Of a DNA stretch of 64,000 bases, positions 1 to 7,099 are shown one piece after another. The notes beneath the pieces were generated by a model that made no database searches, was not told where the DNA came from, and saw only the letters and a program-made list of their open reading frames with translations. The position numbers and the translations under genes were made by a program. Source of the DNA: DATACQ01 sp036555515 (GTDB taxonomy: Bacteria; Desulfobacterota; Binatia; UBA9968); assembly GCA_036555515.1 (NCBI GenBank), contig DATBLC010000148.1, positions 23,496-87,495 on the forward strand. The letters are read 5' to 3'. Numbering within the stretch: position 1 is the first letter of the stretch; each line of letters opens with the position of its first letter.

Positions 1-69
1 TTTAAACTCTTTAGGCGGCGGAAAGTTTCGTTTCTCGTCTAACAGAACCTCAATCGCTTTGTCGGCCAT
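1..69 (-). CDS. Acetyl-CoA synthetase-like protein, N-terminus only (partial)
   Basis: The reverse strand reads an ATG at 69 followed by 22 more codons with no stop before the window edge. The residues include N-F-P-P-P-K-E-F, which matches the R-x-F-P-P-P-x-x-F segment near the start of AMP-forming acetyl-CoA synthetases and related acyl-CoA ligases. A strong Shine-Dalgarno stretch (GGAGGGAGG) lies just upstream of the ATG. The rest of the enzyme is outside the window, so substrate specificity cannot be judged. It is divergent from the SDR gene at 340. Confidence 0.5.
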   Translation of the reverse strand, partial: MADKAIEVLLDEKRNFPPPKEFK

Positions 70-339
70 GCTACGCCCTCCCTCCGGAAAACTTTTCAAC
101 AGTGTGCGAAAATCGCTCGGATTTTATTTGACCCAGACCGGGATGGCAAGAGCCAGAGCGGCGCCGGCGGCGCTCCCCGAAAGGCGCGCGAGGAGTCCAG
201 TGTGTCCCAGTCCGGGGGGTTCGAGATCAGTGCTGGACCCTGGATCCCAAAACTCTGGACAGCGACAAATCGTTTGACGGCGATTTGATCTCTGCGGTAG
301 GGAAACGCTGATACTCTCGCGTCGCTGAAGGAGGAAGGT

Positions 340-1080
340 ATGAGCAAACTTGCCATCGTAACGGGGGCCTCATCGGGCATCGGTAGAGCAATCGTTGAGC
401 GCTTCGCCAAAGAAGACGCCTCATCGATTATACTGGATATCGATGAATCCGGAGGAAATAACGTTGCCGCCGAGATTCAACAACGGGGGAAACAGGCGAT
501 ATTCATGCGTTTGGATGTGACTAACGAACGCGACGTCCTATCGGTCTTCGAAAAAATCAAATCTAGTTATGGCTGCATTGATATACTGGTCAACGTCGCC
601 GGCGGTAGCATGCACCGGCATCCAGTCGAGGAATTCCCACTGGCGCACTGGCAGGCGGTCATTGACGTGAATCTAACCTCGACGTTTCTCTGCTGCCGCG
701 CGGTGATGGGGCTGATGAAAGCCCAAAAGGGCGGCGCCATCGTCAACATTTCTTCCGACATCGGTTTCAGCGGCGACGCCAACCGCTCCGCCTACGCAGC
801 GGCCAAAGCGGGAATTCTCGGCCTGACGAGAACCCTGGCGCTGGAGCTCGCGCCCTTCGGCGTCCGCGCCAACGCAGTGGCACCGGGTCGCATCGCCACT
901 CCGCGCGTTCGCGCCCACTATACCGACGCCGAGTGGGAAGCCGCCGCGAGAAGAATTCCCCTCGGCCATGCCGGCGAACCGGAGGACGTGGCTGAAACGG
1001 TAGCCTTCCTCGTGAGCGACGCCGCTAAACACTTTACAGGGCAGACGCTTCACGTTAACGGCGGCAGGATCATGACGTAG
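340..1080 (+). CDS. Short-chain dehydrogenase/reductase (FabG-like)
   Basis: A 246-residue classical SDR, the usual length for this family, expected to be a cytosolic NAD(P)-dependent oxidoreductase. Visible motifs are the cofactor-binding T-G-A-S-S-G-I-G near residue 8, N-V-A-G-G near residue 85, a catalytic serine in N-I-S-S, and Y-A-A-A-K as the YxxxK active site, ending with the usual N-G-G close to the C-terminus. The ATG at 340 has a good ribosome site (GAAGGAGGAAGG). The substrate cannot be read from sequence; 3-oxoacyl or sugar/alcohol dehydrogenation are both possible. The next plus-strand gene is 1.8 kb away, so it appears monocistronic. Confidence 0.9.
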   Translation: MSKLAIVTGASSGIGRAIVERFAKEDASSIILDIDESGGNNVAAEIQQRGKQAIFMRLDVTNERDVLSVFEKIKSSYGCIDILVNVAGGSMHRHPVEEFPLAHWQAVIDVNLTSTFLCCRAVMGLMKAQKGGAIVNISSDIGFSGDANRSAYAAAKAGILGLTRTLALELAPFGVRANAVAPGRIATPRVRAHYTDAEWEAAARRIPLGHAGEPEDVAETVAFLVSDAAKHFTGQTLHVNGGRIMT

Positions 1081-1156
1081 ATCGCAGCGGTCGTCACGGC
1101 GGTCAAAGAAGACATTTAACCGCAGAGAACGTAATGCGCGCGAAGAAGAGGGGACT

Positions 1157-1209
1157 CACCACGAAGGACACGAAGTTTAAGGGTCAAAATATCCGAACCC
1201 TTCGTGGTG
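1157..1209. repeat. Inverted repeat in intergenic CACCACGAAGG element
   Basis: CACCACGAAGG at 1157-1167 is perfectly inverted as CCTTCGTGGTG at 1199-1209, with a 31-base loop. The left arm runs on into a second ACACGAAG. It sits between the convergent ends of the SDR and Bug-receptor genes and could form a hairpin that stops both transcripts, although no T-tract is present. Short near-tandem sequences of this kind are common intergenic elements in environmental proteobacteria. Confidence 0.6.
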
Positions 1210-1296
1210 CGACCGTATTGTCTTGTCAATTCAAAAACTTGGAGTCGGGAAACCAGAAAATTTGCGGGGTTCAACCGCGTCGTTGCGCGTAGATTT

Positions 1297-2352
1297 TCAA
1301 CGGTCGGGCAGCGGGTCGGGACCGGTGATTTTCTTGAATAGCGTCACAACTTCCGGATCCCGCGGCGCTTCCTTGACGATGTGCTGAAGCTCCTCGGCCA
1401 TTACGGGAGTCGCGTCCTCCCCTGTTGCTTTCCGGTACGCTCCGAGAAACTCCGGATCTTTAAACGTCTTGCGCATCGCTTCGCGCAGAATCTCAGTCTG
1501 TGGACTGGGCGTGGTGGGCGGCAGTATCAAAGTGGAACCGGTCAAGCGCAGCGTGCGCTGCAGGCTCAGCAGCTTGCGTTCTTTTTCGGACTTGGCAAAC
1601 GACTCGATTTCCGGCAGGTGGGTGAAGCGGGGATGGCGATTTCCCTTGGGCGTTTCCAGGACGGCGTGGAAATCCGCGAGTCCTTTTTCCAACAATTCTG
1701 GTGTGCGCTGCATTACCGAGCCGGCCAGATGGGATCTGCCATCGACTTCGCCTCGCTGGAGCGCAATGTCGATCTCCGGGCCGGAATAGCCGACGACGAA
1801 TTTCGGTTCTTTTAGGCCGATGAGAAGCGCGAAAATCCGCCCCGTGTTGTAGATCTGGTGGCCCACTGCCTGGGCGCCGATTCTGATGCCCGGAGCCGAG
1901 CGTAACTTATCGATGGTTGACAGACCAAGTTCCTTGCGGGTCAAGAAAACATGCTGGGTGGAGCTGTCCGGCGCGCCCAGATAGATAAATCTGTCGATGT
2001 TATACAGCACCCCGGACTCGCCCAGGATCGCCGCCGAAACGAGCGTGGTTCCCGTGCTTCCAATGGTTAAGCCGTCGGGCCGGACCGTACGATAGAGATG
2101 GTTGGCGGCCTTGCGTCCCCCGCCGCCCGGCATGTACTCCGTAACGATCGTTGGATTTCCCGGAATGTATTTCTGAAGAGACGGCGCAAGGGCTTTGACC
2201 CGCAAATCCGCCGTGCCGCCGGCGTCGGTACTTACCAGGATCGTCACCGTCTTGCCTTGGTAGTAAGGGGATTGAGAATGGAGCGGAACGCTCGAGGCAG
2301 GAATCAGAATGACCACCATCGCCAGTCCGCTCAACAGGATTTTCCAATTCAT
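1297..2352 (-). CDS. Bug/TctC-family tripartite tricarboxylate transporter substrate-binding protein
   Basis: A 351-residue secreted protein with a clear N-terminal signal peptide (basic start, hydrophobic core to about residue 22) followed by Y-Y-Q-G-K-T-V-T-I-L-V and G-G-G-G-R-x-A-A-N-x-L. These mark the Bug family of periplasmic receptors, which bind carboxylates or aromatic acids for TctAB-type permeases. No tctA or tctB is adjacent, which is common because Bug genes are often orphans placed beside catabolic genes. The ATG at 2352 is preceded by GGAGGGATCCCCG. The ligand is unknown; the surrounding SDR genes hint at organic-acid catabolism. Confidence 0.85.
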   Translation of the reverse strand: MNWKILLSGLAMVVILIPASSVPLHSQSPYYQGKTVTILVSTDAGGTADLRVKALAPSLQKYIPGNPTIVTEYMPGGGGRKAANHLYRTVRPDGLTIGSTGTTLVSAAILGESGVLYNIDRFIYLGAPDSSTQHVFLTRKELGLSTIDKLRSAPGIRIGAQAVGHQIYNTGRIFALLIGLKEPKFVVGYSGPEIDIALQRGEVDGRSHLAGSVMQRTPELLEKGLADFHAVLETPKGNRHPRFTHLPEIESFAKSEKERKLLSLQRTLRLTGSTLILPPTTPSPQTEILREAMRKTFKDPEFLGAYRKATGEDATPVMAEELQHIVKEAPRDPEVVTLFKKITGPDPLPDR

Positions 2353-2855
2353 CGGGGATCCCTCCGCAGCATTTCACCAGCACGACAGCTATTCAACTTT
2401 AGTCATCCAGACAGAAACAATCGAACGGCGGTCGTCTCAAGAAGATATGAACCAGCTAACCCACCGCCACGCCACACTATCGAACGACCGCTTTCCGCGT
2501 CAACGGCGTGCAATCGGCTCCAAGCGAAGCGATGCTGAGAAACATGAAAGACTAATCAACAGATTTAGCCGCCGCAGCTTGACCCGGGTTGCATTGGGTT
2601 TGTAATCCCTGGGGCGGCGTTTGTCGGGGAAGAGATTGACAAGGCGCCGTATGGTGGCGGATATTGCAGCCAGTTTTGCTCTTCTTTGATCACGGGTTCC
2701 CGGATACCCCGCCGGCAAAGCCGATGCGGTTAGACGCGGTATTACGCGTCACTCAGACAAGAACAGTCGTCAAACATGAAGGAGGCTCGTATGCCGATTT
2801 TCTAACTCACCGCCACTACTAAATCTCAGACGCCACAGCATGTCAGGAGAGTCCC
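2353..2855. other. Intergenic region with no supported gene except a four-codon minigene
   Basis: About 500 bases separate the divergent Bug-receptor and second SDR genes. Open frames here are short and lack start signals, and I see no RNA gene. One curiosity is ATG-CCG-ATT-TTC-TAA at 2791-2805, preceded at good spacing by AAGGAGG (2779-2785). It may be a leader or the relic of a gene start. Promoters for both flanking genes presumably lie here, but no convincing -35/-10 pair was found. Confidence 0.45.
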
Positions 2856-3653
2856 ATGGACAACATAGATCTTTCTTGCTTTTCACTAAAAGGTCGGACC
2901 GCGATAGTAACCGGCGGCAGCGGGGGCATCGGCAGGGCCTGCGCCATCGCATTCGCAAAAGCCGGCTCAGACGTGGTCATCGCTTCACTTCCCCCCGAGT
3001 CGGTTCCCGCCGTGGTACAGGAAGTGGAAGGGTTAGGAACTAGAGGCCTCGGCGTCGTAGTCGATGTGACGAGCGCCGACCAAGTTAAGTCCATGGTCGA
3101 TCAAACGCTAGCGAAGTTTGGCCGCATAGACGTATTAGTCAACGTCGCCGGTGGTTCCTATAGCCGGAACGCATATATGCCTTCATTTATGCGCGCGCCT
3201 CTGCTTGAACTGTCAGAGCAAGACTTCATGAGCGCTTATGACGTCAACGTCAAAAGTGCCTTTCTTTGCGCTCAGAGCGTGGTCCCAACTATGAAAGCGC
3301 GCGGCAAAGGCAGCATCATCAATATTGGGTCGATCTCCGGACGCGGTACGAAAAAGGAGAGAGCCGATATGGCCGCCTATGGAAGCTCCAAAGCAGCCGT
3401 GATGAACCTAACCCTGCACATGGCTCATCAATGGGGGCCTGAAGTGCGCGTCAACTGTATCGCTCCAGGCACTATCGACACACCTCGACCAGCGGGGACC
3501 CAGCGGCAGGAATTGGCATCGGAAGCGTTGAAACGAGCCACTCTAGGAAGAGCGGGCAGGCCCGAGGAAGTGGCAAACGTGGCGTTGTTTTTAGCTTCAG
3601 ACGCGGCCAGCTTCGTTAGCGGCGCGGTAATCGACGTGAATGGAGGAGAATAA
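2856..3653 (+). CDS. Short-chain dehydrogenase/reductase
   Basis: A 265-residue classical SDR with T-G-G-S-G-G-I-G as the nucleotide-binding glycine motif (about residues 19-26), N-V-A-G-G, the serine in I-G-S-I-S-G and Y-G-S-S-K as the catalytic YxxxK. The C-terminus ends in D-V-N-G-G-E, typical of the family. It belongs to the same broad family as the SDR at 340 but is clearly diverged, so it is not a recent duplicate. The ATG at 2856 follows CAGGAGAG. It is convergent with the flavoprotein gene at 3710. The substrate is unknown. Confidence 0.9.
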   Translation: MDNIDLSCFSLKGRTAIVTGGSGGIGRACAIAFAKAGSDVVIASLPPESVPAVVQEVEGLGTRGLGVVVDVTSADQVKSMVDQTLAKFGRIDVLVNVAGGSYSRNAYMPSFMRAPLLELSEQDFMSAYDVNVKSAFLCAQSVVPTMKARGKGSIINIGSISGRGTKKERADMAAYGSSKAAVMNLTLHMAHQWGPEVRVNCIAPGTIDTPRPAGTQRQELASEALKRATLGRAGRPEEVANVALFLASDAASFVSGAVIDVNGGE

Positions 3654-3709
3654 GGTTTGCGCCCGTTGTGGTTAAATCTGGTTTCTCTCCGGGCTTAGGG
3701 CAAACGCTC

Positions 3710-5056
3710 TCAGCTCGCCGCGGCTCTGGGCGCAGCGATGATTTCCAGCATCTCGTCGTCGCTCGAGTATTTGTATTCCCAGGTGTTGCGTTTTTTGGCC
3801 TCTTCCTTTTCCTTGGCTTCGAGCACGGCGAGATCCTCTTTCGTCACGAAGGAAATTTTTTTCTCCTCGAGTTTATCCAAGACCGCTTCGATTTTTTGCT
3901 GCACGATGTACGGCTCAAAGCCTTCTTTTGAAGCCAGATACTGGTTGACGACCTTCATGCCGCGCTCCGCATCTTGTTTGGCCACGCCGACAAGACCGAC
4001 GCTGGCGTTACGCGACCAACCGATGACGTACATGTGTTCCAGCGCTTGCTTCGTCTGCGGATCGTAAGGCTGGTAGTGCGCCGGGTTGGGATCGCCGGGC
4101 AGCGCGGTGGGATTGGTCACAAAGGCGCCGCGGTTAAACGGCAACCCGAGTGACGCGTCCACTTCATCGCCGATGGCATAGATAACGCAATCGACCGGCA
4201 GCTCGATCCTTCGTCCCGTTCCCTTCGGAACGGTCCGGCCGTTTTCGACGACGAGCTTGTTCAGCTCCACTTCCAATGCAGCAACTTCGTTCTTTTTGTT
4301 GGCAACAACCCGGGTCGGTGAGCAGAGGTAGCGAAATCGCAGCTTCTGATTCGCCGGCGGAACGGTCGTGCCGACGAACTTCTGAATTATCTCCTCGACA
4401 TTCTGTCCCGCGCTTTCGAGGTCCGGCCGGATGCGCTCGATCTCCTTGCGTTGGTCGTCGTTGTCGAGATAGTTTTCAATGACCTCGAACTCGCTGTCGT
4501 CGTAAGCTTTTTCTTTAGGCCCGCGACGGGCGACTACCGTCACTTCCTCAATGTTCATGTAATTGAGCAACCAATTGGCGACATCGACCATGACGTTTCC
4601 CATGCCGATGATCGCCACTCGTTTGCCCAACTTGAAGGGCCGCTGGCTGAAGGGCGGAAGTTTATTGTAATGATAGACAACGTCCTTCGCGTGATAGACC
4701 CGTTGGGTGTCCTCGCCGGGAAGGCCCAACTTCTTCGTGCCCTGCGCGCCCGCGGCGACGACGATCGCGCTGAAACCGACTTCCTCGAGATCCTTGAGCG
4801 TAAGAGCTTTGTCTTGGCCCACCGTGACGTGACCGAGATAGCACACCTGGGGGTGCACGAGAATGCGCTGGAATTGTTTGCGCAAGCCGGTCTTCATCTT
4901 CTCTTTGTCCATAAAAATGCCATACTCGGCCAAGCCCCCCGGTTTGATGTCGCGATTAATGAGCAGCACCCGGTGCCCGGCTTCCGTCAGTTTTCTCGCG
5001 CCGTAAATACCGGCCGGACCGGCGCCAATGATCGCCACCAAGTGTTGCTTTGACAT
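3710..5056 (-). CDS. FAD-dependent NAD(P) oxidoreductase, ferredoxin/adrenodoxin reductase-like
   Basis: A 448-residue flavoprotein with two Rossmann elements: I-I-G-A-G-P-A-G-I-Y-G at about residues 9-19 for FAD, and I-I-G-M-G-N-V-M-V-D-V-A near 150 for NAD(P)H. The layout is that of adrenodoxin-type ferredoxin-NADP reductases and of the electron-input half of GltD-like proteins. The last 60 residues form a Glu/Lys-rich extension not usual for the core fold. It probably passes electrons between NAD(P)H and a ferredoxin or small redox partner in the cytoplasm. It is downstream of and co-directional with the DUF6504-like gene and may share a transcript. The start is preceded by an AGGTATAGGG stretch. 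Confidence 0.75.
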   Translation of the reverse strand: MSKQHLVAIIGAGPAGIYGARKLTEAGHRVLLINRDIKPGGLAEYGIFMDKEKMKTGLRKQFQRILVHPQVCYLGHVTVGQDKALTLKDLEEVGFSAIVVAAGAQGTKKLGLPGEDTQRVYHAKDVVYHYNKLPPFSQRPFKLGKRVAIIGMGNVMVDVANWLLNYMNIEEVTVVARRGPKEKAYDDSEFEVIENYLDNDDQRKEIERIRPDLESAGQNVEEIIQKFVGTTVPPANQKLRFRYLCSPTRVVANKKNEVAALEVELNKLVVENGRTVPKGTGRRIELPVDCVIYAIGDEVDASLGLPFNRGAFVTNPTALPGDPNPAHYQPYDPQTKQALEHMYVIGWSRNASVGLVGVAKQDAERGMKVVNQYLASKEGFEPYIVQQKIEAVLDKLEEKKISFVTKEDLAVLEAKEKEEAKKRNTWEYKYSSDDEMLEIIAAPRAAAS

Positions 5057-5150
5057 TCCCTATACCTCTATCTTTTTCTGCAATTTTAAACGACCGGAAG
5101 CAAATAACCAAGCGGTTGAAACGAAACGGGAAGGAAAACGCTGGAGAGAT

Positions 5151-5420
5151 TTATTGAAGCTCTCTTTTGCCTTCGATTTCCAACTCCGTACCCCGAGAAT
5201 CTTTATGCGTAAATGAGACAAGCTCCCAGCTGCCGTCTTCCAGGGGCCCCTTGAGGATGTAGGAGTTTTGGTCGCTGCCCTGCACGCGGAAATAACAGGC
5301 TTGCTCGCCATACCAGCGGTCAGAGACCTCCTCGACCTCTATGATTCGGCTTCCCAACAGAAACCGAGACGGACTTTCTTGTCCTTTGGCGTCCGGGGAG
5401 GATTCCACCTTGATTTTCAC
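5151..5420 (-). CDS. Small DUF6504-like protein
   Basis: An 89-residue acidic protein. I chose the GTG at 5420, preceded by GGAGAAAGAG, over a longer frame starting at 5495, because the longer version adds a poorly ordered aromatic N-terminus overlapping the divergent gene's start. The pattern F-x-x-G-S-R-I-I-E-V-E-E-V-x-D-R-W-Y, then Y-F-R-V and W-E-L-V-S-F, resembles DUF6504 proteins, small beta-rich proteins of unknown role. It lies 94 bases upstream of the flavoprotein gene in the same direction. Function unknown. Confidence 0.6.
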   Translation of the reverse strand: MKIKVESSPDAKGQESPSRFLLGSRIIEVEEVSDRWYGEQACYFRVQGSDQNSYILKGPLEDGSWELVSFTHKDSRGTELEIEGKRELQ

Positions 5421-5493
5421 GTCAGGTCTCTTTCTCCAGAAATTCAAAAAATTTAATATAGCCCAAAATACCCGGAATGCAAAGGAGTATCCC

Positions 5494-6177
5494 ATGGTTC
5501 CTCTCGACCAGCTCAGAAAAGATATCGTCAGTGCTTGCCGGATTCTTTCCCAACAGAAACTTGTCGAGGGATTCGGACATGTCAGCGCGCGAATTCCCGA
5601 TAGTGACCTTTTCCTGATGACCCCGCGAATCAGTCTTGCTCTGGTAAAAGAGGGCGACCTCCTTACAATGAATTTTAACAGTGAGGTTGTCTCAGGAGCT
5701 CAGCCGATGCCATCCGAAACCTGGTTGCATACTGCGATCATGAAGTCGATGCCGCGGGTGAACGCAATCACGCGCATTCACGCCCGCGTGGCGAACATGT
5801 TTTCTGTAACCAACCGTAAGCTTGAGCCGGTGCATAATCACGGCAGCTTTTTCGCCGACGGCGTTCCGGTGTTTGCCATTCCGGATTTAATAACGACTGA
5901 AAAACTTGGCGAGCAAGTGGCGCAGACTCTCGGCGATAAGCCTGCGATTTTGTTGCGAGGAAACGGCCAAGTCACCGTCGGGAGAACTATTCCCGAAGTT
6001 GTCATGATGGCCATCTATCTGGAGGAAGCGGCGCAGGTTCTCTACGGCGCATTGCAGATCGGGACGCCGATTCCGTTAACTCAAGATGAATCGAAGCGAC
6101 GCCAAGCGGAAGCCTTACCGCCGGTGGACCTGGAGCGAGCGTGGAGTTATTTCAAGAGCTTGGTTGAGAGCACCTAA
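5494..6177 (+). CDS. Class II aldolase/adducin-family protein with altered zinc site
   Basis: A 227-residue protein matching the class II aldolase fold (fuculose/ribulose-phosphate aldolase family). The N-terminal G-F-G-H-V-S-A-R, P-S-E-T-W-L-H (Glu75 in the usual catalytic position), the R-I-H-A-R segment and L-L-R-G-N-G-Q-V-T-V-G are all in order. The family normally holds zinc with an HxH pair and a third His in R-N-H-G. Here the positions read H96-A-R98 and G-N157-G, so only one of the three histidines remains in the expected places; H114 and H116 might substitute. The ATG at 5494 follows AAAGGAG. A strong terminator follows at 6279. Confidence 0.75.
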   Translation: MVPLDQLRKDIVSACRILSQQKLVEGFGHVSARIPDSDLFLMTPRISLALVKEGDLLTMNFNSEVVSGAQPMPSETWLHTAIMKSMPRVNAITRIHARVANMFSVTNRKLEPVHNHGSFFADGVPVFAIPDLITTEKLGEQVAQTLGDKPAILLRGNGQVTVGRTIPEVVMMAIYLEEAAQVLYGALQIGTPIPLTQDESKRRQAEALPPVDLERAWSYFKSLVEST

Positions 6178-6278
6178 CAGGTTGCTGGATAATCGTGCTC
6201 TTTACCTGAGATCGGACGGACTCGAGCCGCAAATCCGAACAACGAAATCTGTGTGATGCACTGAAATGCTGCAATATA

Positions 6279-6316
6279 AAAAGCCCGGCACCCGCGACTC
6301 GGCGTGCCGGGCTTTT
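6279..6316. terminator. Bidirectional intrinsic terminator
   Basis: A perfect 12-bp stem, AAAAGCCCGGCA at 6279-6290 paired with TGCCGGGCTTTT at 6305-6316, with a 14-base loop. It is flanked by A and T tracts on either side, so it can end transcription of the aldolase-like gene on the plus strand and the cupredoxin-like gene on the minus strand, which converge here. Confidence 0.9.
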
Positions 6317-6331
6317 GTGCGCCGTATATTT

Positions 6332-7045
6332 TTACTTGCCGGCCAACTCAAAATTAGCCTTGGCGTCTTCCTTGGCTTTCACGGTTACCTTCTGGGTGCT
6401 CTTGCCGAGTTTTTCGTGCCACACTTCAACGGTGTAGGAGCCTGCCGGAACATCGGGTAACTTGAAATTGCCGGAATTATCCGTCACTGCGAAGTATGGA
6501 TTTGGCGTGGCCACAATCCACCCGGACATCCAACCATGCACATCGCATTTAACTTCGAAGGTCTCGGGCTTTTCGATCTTTTGTTCCATTGTTTTTTTGA
6601 ACTTCGGCTGCGCTATGTTAAAAGGGCTGTTGACCTTACTGTAGGAATGAACGTTGTGAAGAATTCCATCCGGGTTCAAAATCTCCACCGCGCTGCCCGC
6701 GGGGAAGGCCAATACATGAGGCTTATACTCGCAGCCCGCTTGGTCCAGAGTAACCTTTTTTGGCTCGATCTTCTTGCCTTTCTTGATGTCTGTAATCGTG
6801 ACAACGGCGTTGGCAAGATTTCCATTGTTCACAATCAACGATTGGTCCACCTTGGGCGTCTTGCCGCAGACCTCTTTATCTTTGCTGACATCCAGTTTCT
6901 TTGGCGCCGGGGCGGTGCCTTTAAACTTGACCGTTCCAGAGATGGTGCCGCCATCTTTGACATCGCCGGCCGCGTACTGCGCCATCGCGCTTGCCGGCCA
7001 GGTCAAGATAGCCGCAACGACAAAAAACGAACGGATCCTATTCAT
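6332..7045 (-). CDS. Secreted cupredoxin-like / carboxypeptidase-regulatory-domain protein
   Basis: A 237-residue exported protein: a signal peptide with A-M-A-Q cleavage near residue 23, a cupredoxin-like middle (residues 35-180) and a C-terminal carboxypeptidase-regulatory-like beta sandwich with D-N-S-G-N-F-x-L-P-D-V-P-A-G-S-Y-x-V. Candidate type 1 copper ligands are His130 or His133 (L-H-N-V-H-S), Cys167, His170 and Met173 in C-D-V-H-G-W-M. Related proteins, often annotated as methylamine utilisation or plastocyanin-like, accompany multihaem respiratory chains. It lies just downstream of the octahaem cytochrome gene, so an electron-carrier role for that complex is a reasonable inference. 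The ATG at 7045 follows AAGGAGGAC. Confidence 0.75.
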   Translation of the reverse strand: MNRIRSFFVVAAILTWPASAMAQYAAGDVKDGGTISGTVKFKGTAPAPKKLDVSKDKEVCGKTPKVDQSLIVNNGNLANAVVTITDIKKGKKIEPKKVTLDQAGCEYKPHVLAFPAGSAVEILNPDGILHNVHSYSKVNSPFNIAQPKFKKTMEQKIEKPETFEVKCDVHGWMSGWIVATPNPYFAVTDNSGNFKLPDVPAGSYTVEVWHEKLGKSTQKVTVKAKEDAKANFELAGK

Positions 7046-7099
7046 ACAGTCCTCCTTAATCCTATCTTAATGATTTGACGCCTTGAAACAAGCTAATAT

